NCBI RefSeq assembly: GCF_003696215.1
Contig: NZ_RFFG01000005.1
Location: 1 to 64,000 of the forward strand
Source: Actinomadura harenae
Lineage (GTDB): Bacteria > Actinomycetota > Actinomycetes > Streptosporangiales > Streptosporangiaceae
Reading direction: 5' to 3'
Length of the DNA stretch: 64,000 nt
The notes below the pieces were generated by a model that saw only the letters and a list, made by a program, of their open reading frames with translations, made no database searches and had not been told where the DNA came from. Shown piece after piece: positions 9,064-16,680 of the stretch; positions within the stretch are counted from its first letter, which is position 1, and the number at the start of each line of letters is the position of its first letter. The translations under genes and the position numbers were made by a program.

Positions 9064-9567
9064 TCACACCGGTCCGTCCTCGACACCTCCCCGGTCTCCT
9101 GTCGACGGGGCTTCCGAAGAGCCTGCGAGGACGCTCGGGTCGCCGTCGCTCCACACGCTGACCAATGTGCGGCGGGTGAATCGCCAGCCTTCGTTCGTGC
9201 GGCGCAGACGGTCCGTGTAGCGCCCCGCTCCGAGGTACTTCTGGCCGCCCTGGCCGACGTGCTGGGCCTGGACGTAGCAGGTGTGCTCGGCCTCGTCTCC
9301 GTCCACCTTCACCATGTGGTTGCCGAGAAGGTGCTGGGTGGCCTGGAGGGGTTGCAGCACGAGGGAGATCCGGGCGACGGCGTCCGGGGCCGGCAGCGGT
9401 GCGCCGTCGCCCGCGTACTCCCAGGTCGCGTCTTCGGTGAACAGCGATCCGAGTTCTGCCCAGTCCTTGGCGTCCAGGGCGGCGGCGTACCTGGTCGCGA
9501 CTTCGAGAATGGCGGACCGATCGGTGATCTGCCGCAGAAGTGCTTGTTCCTTCGTTAGCGACGGCAT
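9064..9567 (-). CDS. SnoaL-like (NTF2-fold) protein
   Basis: 167 aa, cone-shaped NTF2/SnoaL fold. Pattern: ILEVATRYAAALDAKDWAELG, then LFTEDATWEY, then HLLGNHMVKVDGDEAEHTCYVQAQH, then GRYTDRLRRTNEGWRFTRRTLV. Members of this family are isomerases, hydratases or aromatic-ring dehydratases, often in secondary metabolism; the substrate is not deducible. The ATG at 9567 has GAGG about 7 nt upstream. It is divergent from the HxlR regulator, which is its likely controller. Confidence 0.85.
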   Translation of the reverse strand: MPSLTKEQALLRQITDRSAILEVATRYAAALDAKDWAELGSLFTEDATWEYAGDGAPLPAPDAVARISLVLQPLQATQHLLGNHMVKVDGDEAEHTCYVQAQHVGQGGQKYLGAGRYTDRLRRTNEGWRFTRRTLVSVWSDGDPSVLAGSSEAPSTGDRGGVEDGPV

Positions 9568-9648
9568 GAGCGGCCTCTTTCCGGTGTTGATCGTCGAAAG
9601 CGGTTCCATGGTCCGAAGGCGCAGGCCCGTTGGGAAGAAGGCACTTTC

Positions 9649-10047
9649 ATGTCCCACCGTCACACCGATGTGACACGCCAGGTCGCGGACGCGTGCCCGG
9701 TCACGGAGGTTCTGGACCGGGTCGCCGGCAAGTGGAGCATCGGGATCCTGATGGCCGCGGGAGAGGGGCCGGTGCGGTTCACGCAGCTCGAGCGGTCGCT
9801 GACCGGCATCAGCCGGCGCATGCTCACGCTGAACCTGCGCAAGCTGGAACGGGACGGCCTGCTCACCCGGACCGTCCACCCGACCGTGCCGCCGAGGGTC
9901 GACTACGCCCTCACGCCCTCCGGCGCCGAACTCCGCGAGGCACTGCTGACGCTGACCGGCTGGGCGCGGCGCCATGGCGGCACGATCGCCGTGGCTCAGC
10001 AGGCCTACGACCGGGAGCACGCCGTCGATTCCGGCTCCGCGCGTTGA
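9649..10047 (+). CDS. HxlR-family transcriptional regulator
   Basis: 132-aa winged-helix regulator. The HxlR signature is clear: CPVTEVLDRVAGKWSIGIL, FTQLERSLTGISRRMLTLNLRKLERDGLL, and the wing VDYALTPSGAEL. The cysteine at about residue 16 is at the position used by redox- or aldehyde-sensing members. AGAAGG lies 7 nt before the ATG. It is divergent from the SnoaL-like gene with 81 nt between starts, suggesting local control of that gene. Confidence 0.9.
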   Translation: MSHRHTDVTRQVADACPVTEVLDRVAGKWSIGILMAAGEGPVRFTQLERSLTGISRRMLTLNLRKLERDGLLTRTVHPTVPPRVDYALTPSGAELREALLTLTGWARRHGGTIAVAQQAYDREHAVDSGSAR

Positions 10048-10101
10048 GGGGGACGGGCCAGTACGGCGCCGTCCCGTGCGCGTAAGCGTTCGGGTGTTGC
10101 C

Positions 10102-10117
10102 TACCGACCGGTCGGTA
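10102..10117. promoter_or_regulatory. TetR-type operator palindrome 1
   Basis: TACCGACCGGTCGGTA is a perfect 16-bp palindrome of the ACCGACCGGTCGGT class used by many actinobacterial TetR regulators. It lies between a possible -35 (TTGCCT, 10097-10102) and -10 (TGATAT, 10121-10126) ahead of the acyl-CoA ligase gene. Confidence 0.75.
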
Positions 10118-10137
10118 TGGTGATATCGGGCACACGT

Positions 10138-10151
10138 ACCGGCCGGTCGGT
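10138..10151. promoter_or_regulatory. TetR-type operator palindrome 2
   Basis: ACCGGCCGGTCGGT is a one-base variant of the upstream palindrome. The two centres are about 35 bp apart, and this copy lies just upstream of the ligase ribosome site. It is a probable second operator for the same TetR protein. Confidence 0.65.
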
Positions 10152-10169
10152 CCCACCGGGAGGATGGTC

Positions 10170-11798
10170 GTGATCCCCAGCACCATGCAGGACTTCCCGC
10201 TCACGGTCTCCGCGCTCATGCGGCACGGGCGGCTGATCTATCCCGACAGCCAGTGCGTGACGTGGACGGGCGGGCAGGCGCCGCCGCGTCGGGCGGGGTT
10301 CGCGGAGATCGCCGGGAACGCGGAACGGCTCGCGGCCGCGCTGACGAGGCTCGGCGTCCGGGCGGGCGACCGCGTCGCGACGTTCGCGTGGAACGACCAG
10401 GAGCATTTCGAGGCGTACCTCGCCGTGCCGTCGATGGGCGCGGTGCTGCACACGCTGAACATCCGGCTGTTCCCCGAGCAGCTCGCGCACATCGTGAACC
10501 ACGCCGAGGACTCCGTGGTCATCGTGGACGACTCGCTCGTCCCGCTGCTCGCGCGGATCGCCGACCGGATGCCGACCGTCCGGCACGTGATCGTCGTCGG
10601 GGACGGCGACGCGTCCGCGCTCGGACGTCCCGTCCTGCGGTACCGCGAGCTCCTGGACGCCGAGGAGCCCGGGTTCGCGTGGCCCGAGCTGGACGAGCGG
10701 TCGGCGGCGGCGATGTGCTACACGTCCGGGACGACGGGCGACCCGAAGGGCGTCGTGTACTCGCACCGTTCGACGTTCCTGCACGCGCTCGCGGCGAACT
10801 CGTCGTCGCTGGTCGGGCCGCGTGAGGACGACCGGGTGCTCGCGATCGTCCCGATGTTCCACGTGAACGCGTGGGGGCTGCCGTACGCGTCGCTGCTGTC
10901 CGGCGCGTCCCTGCACATGCCGGGCCGGTTCCTCCAGCCCGAGCATCTGACCGCGTTCATCGCGTCCGAGCGGACGACGGTCGCGTCGGCCGTCCCGACG
11001 ATCTGGCACGCGATCCTCGACCACGGCGAGCGGCACCCCGTCGACCTGTCGTCGCTGCGGCTGGCGAACTCGGGCGGGGCCGCCGCGCCGCGCTCGCTGC
11101 TCGAACGCGCGCACGAGCGGTACGGCCTGCGGATCGTCCAGGGGTGGGGCATGACCGAGACCAGCCCGCTCGGCGGGATGGCGTTCCCGCCGCCCGGGGT
11201 CGACCCCGACTCGGCCGAGGACGTGGACTGGCGCATGAAGTCGGGCCGTGTCGCGTCCGGCGTCCAGATGCGGATCACCGACGCCGCCGGCGACGAGCTT
11301 CCCTGGGACGGCGAGTCGGTCGGCGAGATCGAGGTCCGCGGCCCCTGGATCACCGGCTCCTACCACCGGGCGGACGCGCCGGAGAAGTTCCACGACGGCT
11401 GGCTGCGCACCGGCGACGTCGGCACGATCGACCGCCGCGGCTACTTCCAGATCACCGACCGCGTGAAGGACGTCATCAAGTCGGGCGGCGAGTGGATCTC
11501 GTCCGTCGAGCTCGAGGGCCACCTGATGGCGCACCCGGCAGTCGCCGAGGCCGCCGTCATCGGCGTCCCGGACCCGCGCTGGGACGAACGGCCGCTGGCC
11601 TGCGTCGTCCTGCGTCCGGACGCGACGGCGACCGCCGCCGAACTGGCCGGGTTCCTGCGCGGGCGCATCGCGAAGTGGCAGGTCCCCGAGTACTGGACGT
11701 TCCTGGACGAGGTGCCGAAGACGACCGTCGGCAAGTTCGACAAGAAGCCGCTGCGGGCGGCGCACGCCGCGTCCGAGCTGACGGTCGAACGCCTCTAG
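10170..11798 (+). CDS. Long-chain acyl-CoA ligase (AMP-forming)
   Basis: About 542 aa, ANL adenylating enzyme that activates a fatty acid to acyl-AMP and then acyl-CoA. Motifs in order: P-loop-like YTSGTTGDPKG, substrate motif GWGMTETSPLG, ATP motif YFQITDRVKDVIKSGGEW, and the C-terminal catalytic lysine in TTVGKFDKKPLR. GTG at 10170 is preferred because GGGAGG lies 6 nt upstream (10158-10163); ATG at 10164 abuts that site. Two TetR palindromes precede it and a convergent TetR gene follows, suggesting acyl-CoA-responsive repression. Confidence 0.92.
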   Translation: MIPSTMQDFPLTVSALMRHGRLIYPDSQCVTWTGGQAPPRRAGFAEIAGNAERLAAALTRLGVRAGDRVATFAWNDQEHFEAYLAVPSMGAVLHTLNIRLFPEQLAHIVNHAEDSVVIVDDSLVPLLARIADRMPTVRHVIVVGDGDASALGRPVLRYRELLDAEEPGFAWPELDERSAAAMCYTSGTTGDPKGVVYSHRSTFLHALAANSSSLVGPREDDRVLAIVPMFHVNAWGLPYASLLSGASLHMPGRFLQPEHLTAFIASERTTVASAVPTIWHAILDHGERHPVDLSSLRLANSGGAAAPRSLLERAHERYGLRIVQGWGMTETSPLGGMAFPPPGVDPDSAEDVDWRMKSGRVASGVQMRITDAAGDELPWDGESVGEIEVRGPWITGSYHRADAPEKFHDGWLRTGDVGTIDRRGYFQITDRVKDVIKSGGEWISSVELEGHLMAHPAVAEAAVIGVPDPRWDERPLACVVLRPDATATAAELAGFLRGRIAKWQVPEYWTFLDEVPKTTVGKFDKKPLRAAHAASELTVERL

Positions 11799-11827
11799 GC
11801 GCGCGGCGCGGGCGGGCGGGAACGCCT

Positions 11828-12448
11828 CTAGGCGCGGGCGACGGGGGTGGCGAGGAGGCCGTCGAGGAAGAGGCCGACGTAGTGCTCGCCGATCTCCTCG
11901 GCCCTCAGCCGCCCGCCCGGCCGGTACCACGCGCCGATCTGGTGGACGGTCCCGAAGAAGAAGTTCACGACGATGTCGGCGGGCGTCCCGGACCGGAACG
12001 TCCCGTCGGCCTGCCCCTCCTCGACCAGCGCGCGGAACCGCTCGTGGTACCGCCGCCGCTCCGCCCGGACGGCCGCCCGCCGCTCCGGGGACAGCAGGTG
12101 CGTCGAGCGGAAGAAGACCGTCAGGTCCTCGAGGTTGCCGAACGAGGTGCTCAGGACGTCCACGGCCGCCGCGCGGACGCGCTCCTCGACCGTCCCGGGG
12201 CCGTCCGCGATCTCCTCGAGCCGCCGGGTCTGCACGTCGAGCAGCCGGTGGTAGATCTCGTAGAGCAGCTCGTCCTTGGAGCCGTAGTAGTGGTACATCG
12301 CGCCCTTGGTGACGCCCGCCGCGGCCACGATCTCCTGGACGGACGTCCCCTCGTAGCCCTTCTCGGCGAACAGCCGGGTCGCGACGGCGACCAGCCGCTC
12401 CCGCAGCGTCCCGCCGTCCCGCGGGGGCCCCTCGTCCGGCGGCGTCAC
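11828..12448 (-). CDS. TetR-family regulator (acyl-CoA-metabolism type)
   Basis: 206-aa TetR repressor. N-terminal HTH: LRERLVAVATRLFAEKGYEGTS, then VQEIVAAAGVTKGAMYHYY-SKDELL. The ligand domain resembles KstR2/FadR-like regulators of lipid catabolism. GTG at 12448 overlaps the stop of the preceding TetR gene as GTGA, so the two are translationally coupled. It converges with the acyl-CoA ligase and is the best candidate for binding the ACCGACCGGTCGGT palindromes upstream of that gene (inference). Confidence 0.87.
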   Translation of the reverse strand: MTPPDEGPPRDGGTLRERLVAVATRLFAEKGYEGTSVQEIVAAAGVTKGAMYHYYGSKDELLYEIYHRLLDVQTRRLEEIADGPGTVEERVRAAAVDVLSTSFGNLEDLTVFFRSTHLLSPERRAAVRAERRRYHERFRALVEEGQADGTFRSGTPADIVVNFFFGTVHQIGAWYRPGGRLRAEEIGEHYVGLFLDGLLATPVARA

Positions 12449-13017
12449 GCGGCGCCGCCTTCCCGGAAGAGCGGCAGCAGGACGTCGTCCACGATGCCCT
12501 GGATCTCGGCGTCGGTGCGGCGCGGCCGTCCCGCGACGCAGTAGTAGAAGAGCAGGGCGGGCCCGGCGGACGCGGCGCTCTCGGACGCCGTGCCCCCGTG
12601 CGCGCGGACGAGCTCGGCGATGCGCTCCTCGCACGGCCGCGTGACGGACACGTGGAACAGCGTGCGCAGCTCGCCCGTGCCGTCGGAGGCCTCGGCGGCG
12701 ACGGTCTGGAACGCCGTCCCGCGGGAGTCGTTGAGCGCGTGGTCGAAGTAGCGGAGCAGGTCGGTCAGGCCGTCGCGCAGCGGGGTGCCGCCGGGGATCT
12801 CGGGCGGCTCGGGAAGCAGGTCGCGCAGCGCGTCGCGGACCAGCTCCTCCTTGTTGTGCCAGCGCCGGTAGAGGGCCGCCTTGCCGGTGCCCGCCGCCGC
12901 GGCGACCTTGTTGGTGCTCAGCTTCGCGTAGCCGACGCTGTCGAGCTGCTCGACGACCGCGTCGAGGATCGCCCGGCGCAGTTCCTCTCCGCGCCGCCGG
13001 GACGCCGTGACCGTCAC
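12445..13017 (-). CDS. TetR-family regulator of the adjacent efflux pump
   Basis: 190 aa. HTH region: ELRRAILDAVVEQLDSVGYA, then KVAAAAGTGKAALYRRWHNKEELV; the C-terminal half matches TetR proteins paired with MFS drug pumps. GTG at 13017 follows a GAGAGGGGG stretch at good spacing; a longer in-frame start upstream would run through the operator region. It is divergent from the DHA2 transporter over two near-identical operators, the classical autoregulated efflux layout, and is coupled to the next TetR gene by a GTGA overlap. Confidence 0.88.
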   Translation of the reverse strand: MTVTASRRRGEELRRAILDAVVEQLDSVGYAKLSTNKVAAAAGTGKAALYRRWHNKEELVRDALRDLLPEPPEIPGGTPLRDGLTDLLRYFDHALNDSRGTAFQTVAAEASDGTGELRTLFHVSVTRPCEERIAELVRAHGGTASESAASAGPALLFYYCVAGRPRRTDAEIQGIVDDVLLPLFREGGAA

Positions 13018-13062
13018 CCGTCGTCCCCCTCTCGGACCTCGATCATCGTAGCGCGGGAAATA

Positions 13063-13080
13063 GTGGACCACCTGGTTCCC
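13063..13080. promoter_or_regulatory. Efflux-pump operator copy 1
   Basis: GTGGACCACCTGGTTCCC, an imperfect inverted repeat around ACCA-CC-TGGT, lies in the tetR-MFS intergenic region near the tetR side. It shares 17 of 18 bases with the second copy; the centres are 41 bp apart, close to four helical turns. Confidence 0.75.
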
Positions 13081-13103
13081 TAAACGCCGCTTCCTCCCCT
13101 ACA

Positions 13104-13121
13104 GTGAACCACCTGGTTCCC
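13104..13121. promoter_or_regulatory. Efflux-pump operator copy 2
   Basis: GTGAACCACCTGGTTCCC contains the perfect 6-2-6 inverted repeat GAACCA-CC-TGGTTC. It overlaps a plausible -10 (TACAGT, 13100-13105) of the MFS gene and lies 16 nt before its GTG, so binding should block transcription of the pump. Confidence 0.78.
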
Positions 13122-13137
13122 TACTGTGGAGGTCCGC

Positions 13138-14544
13138 GTGTCACGCGCCACGCTCACGCTCGCCGTGATCGTCTCCTGCGAGCTGATGCTCATGCTGGAC
13201 GGGACGATCACCAACGTCGCGCTGCCCGGGATCCGGGACGGCCTCGGCCTCTCCCCCGGCGGCCTCGCCTGGGTGAGCAACGCGTTCCTGCTCGCCTACG
13301 GCGGCCTCATGCTCCTCGGCGGACGCGCCGGAGACGTCCTCGGCCGCCGCCGCGTCTTCGTCGGCGGCATGGTCCTGTTCACCGCCGCGTCCCTGCTCGG
13401 CGGCCTCGCCCAGAACCCCGCCTGGCTCATCGCCGCCCGCGCCGCCCAGGGCGCCGGGGCCGCGCTGGCCGCCCCCAGCACCCTCGCCCTGCTCACGACC
13501 AACTTCGACGGCCCCGCCCGGACCCGCGCGCTGAGCGTCTACTCGTCGGTCACCGCGTCCGCGATGACGCTCGGCCTGGTGCTCGGCGGCGTCATCACCT
13601 CCACGCTCTCCTGGCGCTGGGTGCTGCTGGTGAACGTCCCCATCGGCGTCCTGGTCGTCGCGCTCACCCCGCGCGTGGTCACCGAGTCCCCGCGTCTCGG
13701 CGGACGCTTCGACCTCTCCGGCGCCCTCACCTCGGCGCTGGGCCTCGCCGCCCTCACGCTCGGCCTGGCCGGAGTGGGGAACCGGCCGCTCGCGATCGGC
13801 CTCGGCGTCCTCCTGCTGGCGGCGTTCGTGCTGGTCGAGCGGCGGGCCGTCCAGCCGGTCACGCCGCTGCGCCTGTTCGCCGACCGCGCCCGCTCGGCCG
13901 CGCTCCTGGCCCTGCTGCTCATCCCGATGACGACGATGAGCGCGCAGTTCCTGATCGTCCAGTACCTGCAGGAGGCCCTCGGCTGGGGAGCGCTGCGCGC
14001 GGGCCTGGCGTTCCTCCCCATGGCGTTCGGGATGTTCGTCACCGCCCGCTACGCGCCGCGCGTCATGGGCGCCCTGTCGTCACGCCTCGTCGCGCTGCTC
14101 GGGACCGTCCTGATGGCGGGCGGCCTCGCCTGGCTCGCCTTCCTCCCGGAGACGAACGGCTACGCCCTCGGCGTCGCCGGACCGCTTCTGCTCCTCGGCG
14201 CGGGGCTCGGGTTCGTCGTCGTCCCGTTCAACATGACCATCATGGCCACGGTCGCGCCCGCCGACTCGGGCGCCGCGGCCGGCCTGCTGCAGACCGCGAT
14301 GCTGACCGGAGCGTCGATGGGCATCGCGGTGCTCTCCAGCGTCTACGCCTCGTCCGTCGACGGACGCGCGGCGTCCCGGTCCGTCATCGCGGACGGCATG
14401 AGCGGCGCGTTCACCGTGGCCACCGTCCTCGCCGCCGTCGCGTTCCTGGTCGTCCTGGCGGCCTTCCGGACGCCCGCTCCCCCGGTCCCGGACGCCCCGC
14501 GCGAGCCCGCGCCCGCGCTCGAGGGCGAGAACGGCCGGGTCTGA
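13138..14544 (+). CDS. DHA2-type MFS drug transporter (EmrB/QacA-like)
   Basis: About 468 aa with 14 predicted membrane helices. Motifs of the DHA2 family: LDGTITNVALPGI in helix 1, GGRAGDVLGRRRVF (motif A) near residue 63, and the motif C-like GLVLGGVITSTLSWRW. It should export a hydrophobic toxin or drug by proton antiport; the substrate is unknown. GTG at 13138 has GGAGG 5 nt upstream. Divergent TetR gene and paired operators indicate ligand-induced expression. Confidence 0.92.
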   Translation: MSRATLTLAVIVSCELMLMLDGTITNVALPGIRDGLGLSPGGLAWVSNAFLLAYGGLMLLGGRAGDVLGRRRVFVGGMVLFTAASLLGGLAQNPAWLIAARAAQGAGAALAAPSTLALLTTNFDGPARTRALSVYSSVTASAMTLGLVLGGVITSTLSWRWVLLVNVPIGVLVVALTPRVVTESPRLGGRFDLSGALTSALGLAALTLGLAGVGNRPLAIGLGVLLLAAFVLVERRAVQPVTPLRLFADRARSAALLALLLIPMTTMSAQFLIVQYLQEALGWGALRAGLAFLPMAFGMFVTARYAPRVMGALSSRLVALLGTVLMAGGLAWLAFLPETNGYALGVAGPLLLLGAGLGFVVVPFNMTIMATVAPADSGAAAGLLQTAMLTGASMGIAVLSSVYASSVDGRAASRSVIADGMSGAFTVATVLAAVAFLVVLAAFRTPAPPVPDAPREPAPALEGENGRV

Positions 14545-14596
14545 CCCCGTCAGCCCGCGCGGTGCCGAGCGACGATCAGGTTCACCAGCGGCGTGA

Positions 14597-14851
14597 TCAG
14601 GACGGCGTTCGGCACCTCGTGGTTGGTGACGAGCACGCCCTTCTCCCGCCCGCGGACGGCACGACCGGCGCAGGCGGCACGACCGGCGCGGACGCCATCG
14701 GCGCGGGCGTGGGTGGCGCACCTGGCACGGGTACGGCGTCCGGGGGCGGCGGAGGCGGGGCGGGCTTGGCGTGCTCGGTCCAGACGGCCCCGTCCCACCA
14801 GCGGAGCCCTCCCCCGCCGTACGGATCGGAATACCAGCCCGGTCGGCTCAT
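14597..14851 (-). CDS. DUF2510 protein, probably frameshifted at its C-terminus
   Basis: 84-aa reading starts at an ATG (14851) behind GGGAGGA. It begins with a clean DUF2510 motif (SRPGWYSDPYGGGGLRWWDGAVWTEH) followed by a Pro/Ala/Val-rich linker. It then drifts into unlikely Arg/Cys/Ser/Thr sequence and stops at 14597. A +1 shift around 14640-14660 opens a frame reading KGVLVTNHEVPNAVLITPLV and ending at 14550, 6 nt from the convergent MFS stop, which looks like the true C-terminus. So this is either a frameshifted gene or a sequencing error in a GC-rich tract. Confidence 0.55.
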   Translation of the reverse strand: MSRPGWYSDPYGGGGLRWWDGAVWTEHAKPAPPPPPPDAVPVPGAPPTPAPMASAPVVPPAPVVPSAGGRRACSSPTTRCRTPS

Positions 14852-14899
14852 GCCGTCCTCCCACACATATCGGGCCCAGGCTACCGACGCTCGCGGCGG

Positions 14900-15898
14900 T
14901 CAGCGCGGGACGGCCACCAGCACCGTCGCCAGCGCCCACCCCCGGCGTTTGCCGACCAGCGGACGCAGCAACTGCAGCCTGCCGCCGTGGACGGCCGTCT
15001 CGTACCTCCCGCAGAAGTCCCGCTGGTAGGTGCGCCCCGAGACCTTCTGGCAGGCGACCGGGCCGCCGTCCAGGTTCAGGGCCAGGCGCAGTCCCAGGCC
15101 CGCCCGGGGCAGGTACGCGGCGAGCGAGCGCAGCGAGAAGTAGGCGTCCCTGGTGGTGCCGACGATGATGTTCCCGGTGCGGTCCTGGCCCAGGAAGCTG
15201 CGGTTCGCCAGCCACCGCTCGTCCTGCTGGTCGGCCCGTCCGCGGCCGTCCGCGCCGATCAGCATCGGATAGGACACCATCGCCTGCCGCGCCCCGTCGA
15301 CGGCCTGCCGCCAGTCGCGTCCGGCCAGGTCCACCAGCCGGGTGCCGTCCGGGCCGTCCACGAACGCCCCGTGCGCCGCCTGGTAGGACGCGGGCCCGAG
15401 CCGGCGTCCGTCACTGACCACGGGGGTGTCCGGCCTCCCGTGGCGGTCGAAGTAGCTGCCGTTGACGACCAGCGCCGCCCCCGTCGCCTTCATCCACGCG
15501 CCGACCCCCCGGTCACCGGCCGGACGGTTCAGCACCCGGAACCGGTACCGGGCCGGGTCGATCCGCGTGAGCAGCAGGGCGTCCACGTGCCTCCCGCCCA
15601 CCCGGACGGGCTGCTCCGCGACGTCCATCCCCGGCGACGCCTCGCGCCACCGCACCGGCGCCGCCTCGTCGGGCGTCCGCCGCCCCGCCAGCGACAGCCG
15701 GATCCCCTCCGACAGGCGCGCGTCGTCCGGCCTCACGTCGATCCACGTGCTGGCCCCGCGCCGCAGCAGCACGTTGATCCCGTACCGGCCGCCCTCCCCG
15801 TAGGCGATCGCCACGGCCCCCAGCCCCAGCGCCAGGACGAGCAGCAGAGGCGCGACGACGGCCGCCGGCCACGACCGCAGAAACCCGGACCCGATCAT
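14900..15898 (-). CDS. Phosphodiester glycosidase family (NAGPA-domain) membrane or secreted protein
   Basis: About 332 aa. One N-terminal hydrophobic helix (AAVVAPLLLVLALGLGAVAIAYG) anchors or exports it. The C-terminal two thirds is an NAGPA-like phosphodiester glycosidase domain: GAALVVNGSYFD, then MLIGADG, then AYLPRAGLGLRLALNLDGG with following ACQ, the family active-site region. NAGPA enzymes remove GlcNAc from phosphodiester-linked sugars; in bacteria they act on exopolysaccharide or wall glycans, so the substrate is open. ATG 15898 is chosen; a GTG at 15946 is possible. Confidence 0.8.
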   Translation of the reverse strand: MIGSGFLRSWPAAVVAPLLLVLALGLGAVAIAYGEGGRYGINVLLRRGASTWIDVRPDDARLSEGIRLSLAGRRTPDEAAPVRWREASPGMDVAEQPVRVGGRHVDALLLTRIDPARYRFRVLNRPAGDRGVGAWMKATGAALVVNGSYFDRHGRPDTPVVSDGRRLGPASYQAAHGAFVDGPDGTRLVDLAGRDWRQAVDGARQAMVSYPMLIGADGRGRADQQDERWLANRSFLGQDRTGNIIVGTTRDAYFSLRSLAAYLPRAGLGLRLALNLDGGPVACQKVSGRTYQRDFCGRYETAVHGGRLQLLRPLVGKRRGWALATVLVAVPR

Positions 15899-15964
15899 GC
15901 CGGTTATGACGCCACCCCGACCGGAACAGTTCGGACCATCCACCACATCGACCCCGAGAACGCC

Positions 15965-16000
15965 GAAGACCCCGCCTCGTGATCACGAGGCGGGGCCTTC
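15965..16000 (-). terminator. Hairpin downstream of tRNA-Asn
   Basis: A perfect 26-bp palindrome spans 15970-15995 (arms CCCCGCCTCGTGA and its complement), extended by GAAG/CTTC with one mismatch. It begins 7 nt after the encoded CCA of the tRNA and lies before the glycosidase gene, so it probably terminates or processes the tRNA transcript. No long U tract follows. Confidence 0.65.
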
Positions 16001-16009
16001 GGAAGATGG

Positions 16010-16082
16010 CTCCCGCGATTGGACTCGAACCAATAACCTGCCGGTTAACAGCCGGCTGCTCTGCCAATTGAGCTACGCGGGA
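16010..16082 (-). tRNA. tRNA-Asn (anticodon GTT)
   Basis: The minus strand folds as a full cloverleaf: acceptor TCCCGCG/CGCGGGA, D arm AGCTCAATTGGCAGAGC, anticodon stem CCGGC/GCCGG with loop TGTTAAC-type giving anticodon GTT, and T arm ATTGG-TTCGAGT-CCAAT. Discriminator base is G. CCA is encoded immediately after it (16007-16009). The gene is 73 nt without CCA. Confidence 0.96.
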
Positions 16083-16235
16083 TTGTCCCTTGCCGCCGGG
16101 GCTTTCGCTCCCTGGCGACAGGAATACATTAGCGCATCCAGGGAGTGGTTCGCTCCTCCGAATCGGGCGCGGGGGTGAGGCCGACGTGGGCGGGTATGGG
16201 TCCGATCACGGTTCGTCGCGTCCTGTGGGGGTGGG

Positions 16236-16622
16236 ATGAGGTACCGGGTTCCGTTCGTGGTCGGGCTCATGGTGGGGTACGTGCTGGGCGCCAGGGCCGG
16301 ACGCGAGCGGTATGAGCAGATCAGGCGGGCGTCGCGGAAGGTCGCCGGGAGTCCGGCCGTCAAGGGGGCGGCGGGCGCCGTCCGGGAGCGGGCCTCGGAC
16401 GCCGGGGGGCGGGTCGTCGAGAAGGCCCGCGAGCACGGCGGCCCGGCGCCGAAGGGCTCCGGGCACGGCGCGCACGGCCCGCACCACGAGAAGGCGCACG
16501 CGGGGAAGGCGCACGCCCACCGGGGGCGGGGCCGGGGCCGGAAGGGCCGCAGGCACGGAAAGGCCGACGCGGACGCCGAAGCGCCCGGCATGGAGGCCGG
16601 GCGGGAGAACGCGGACTTCTAG
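16236..16622 (+). CDS. YtxH-like small membrane protein
   Basis: 128 aa. A single N-terminal helix (FVVGLMVGYVLGARAGRERYEQI) of the YtxH type is followed by an amphipathic Ala/Lys/Arg helix and a long His/Gly/Arg/Lys tail (HGPHHEKAHAGKAHAHRGRG) that should be disordered, basic and possibly metal-binding. Similar proteins occur widely in actinomycetes without assigned function; a membrane-associated stress or nucleoid role is only a guess. It ends at a bidirectional hairpin shared with the next, convergent gene. Confidence 0.7.
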   Translation: MRYRVPFVVGLMVGYVLGARAGRERYEQIRRASRKVAGSPAVKGAAGAVRERASDAGGRVVEKAREHGGPAPKGSGHGAHGPHHEKAHAGKAHAHRGRGRGRKGRRHGKADADAEAPGMEAGRENADF

Positions 16623-16680
16623 GGTCTCTCAAAGACCGCGCCCGCAGGGCAGGCGGCTTTGAGTCACGCGTTAGAGACCC
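16622..16680. terminator. Nested bidirectional hairpin
   Basis: GGGTCTCT (16622-16629) pairs with AGAGACCC (16673-16680), and inside it CTCAAAG (16628-16634) pairs with CTTTGAG (16657-16663), two partly competing stems. It lies between convergent genes and overlaps the stop of the leftward one, so it likely ends transcription from both sides. Confidence 0.6.

Noticed and set aside
10048..14544. Secondary-metabolite cluster around the acyl-CoA ligase and efflux pump
   Set aside because: No synthase, carrier protein or tailoring set is present; the genes look like lipid metabolism and self-contained efflux.
15965..16082. tRNA-Asn with adjacent perfect palindrome as an integration site
   Set aside because: No integrase, direct repeat of the tRNA end or foreign-looking genes lie nearby; a terminator or processing hairpin explains it.
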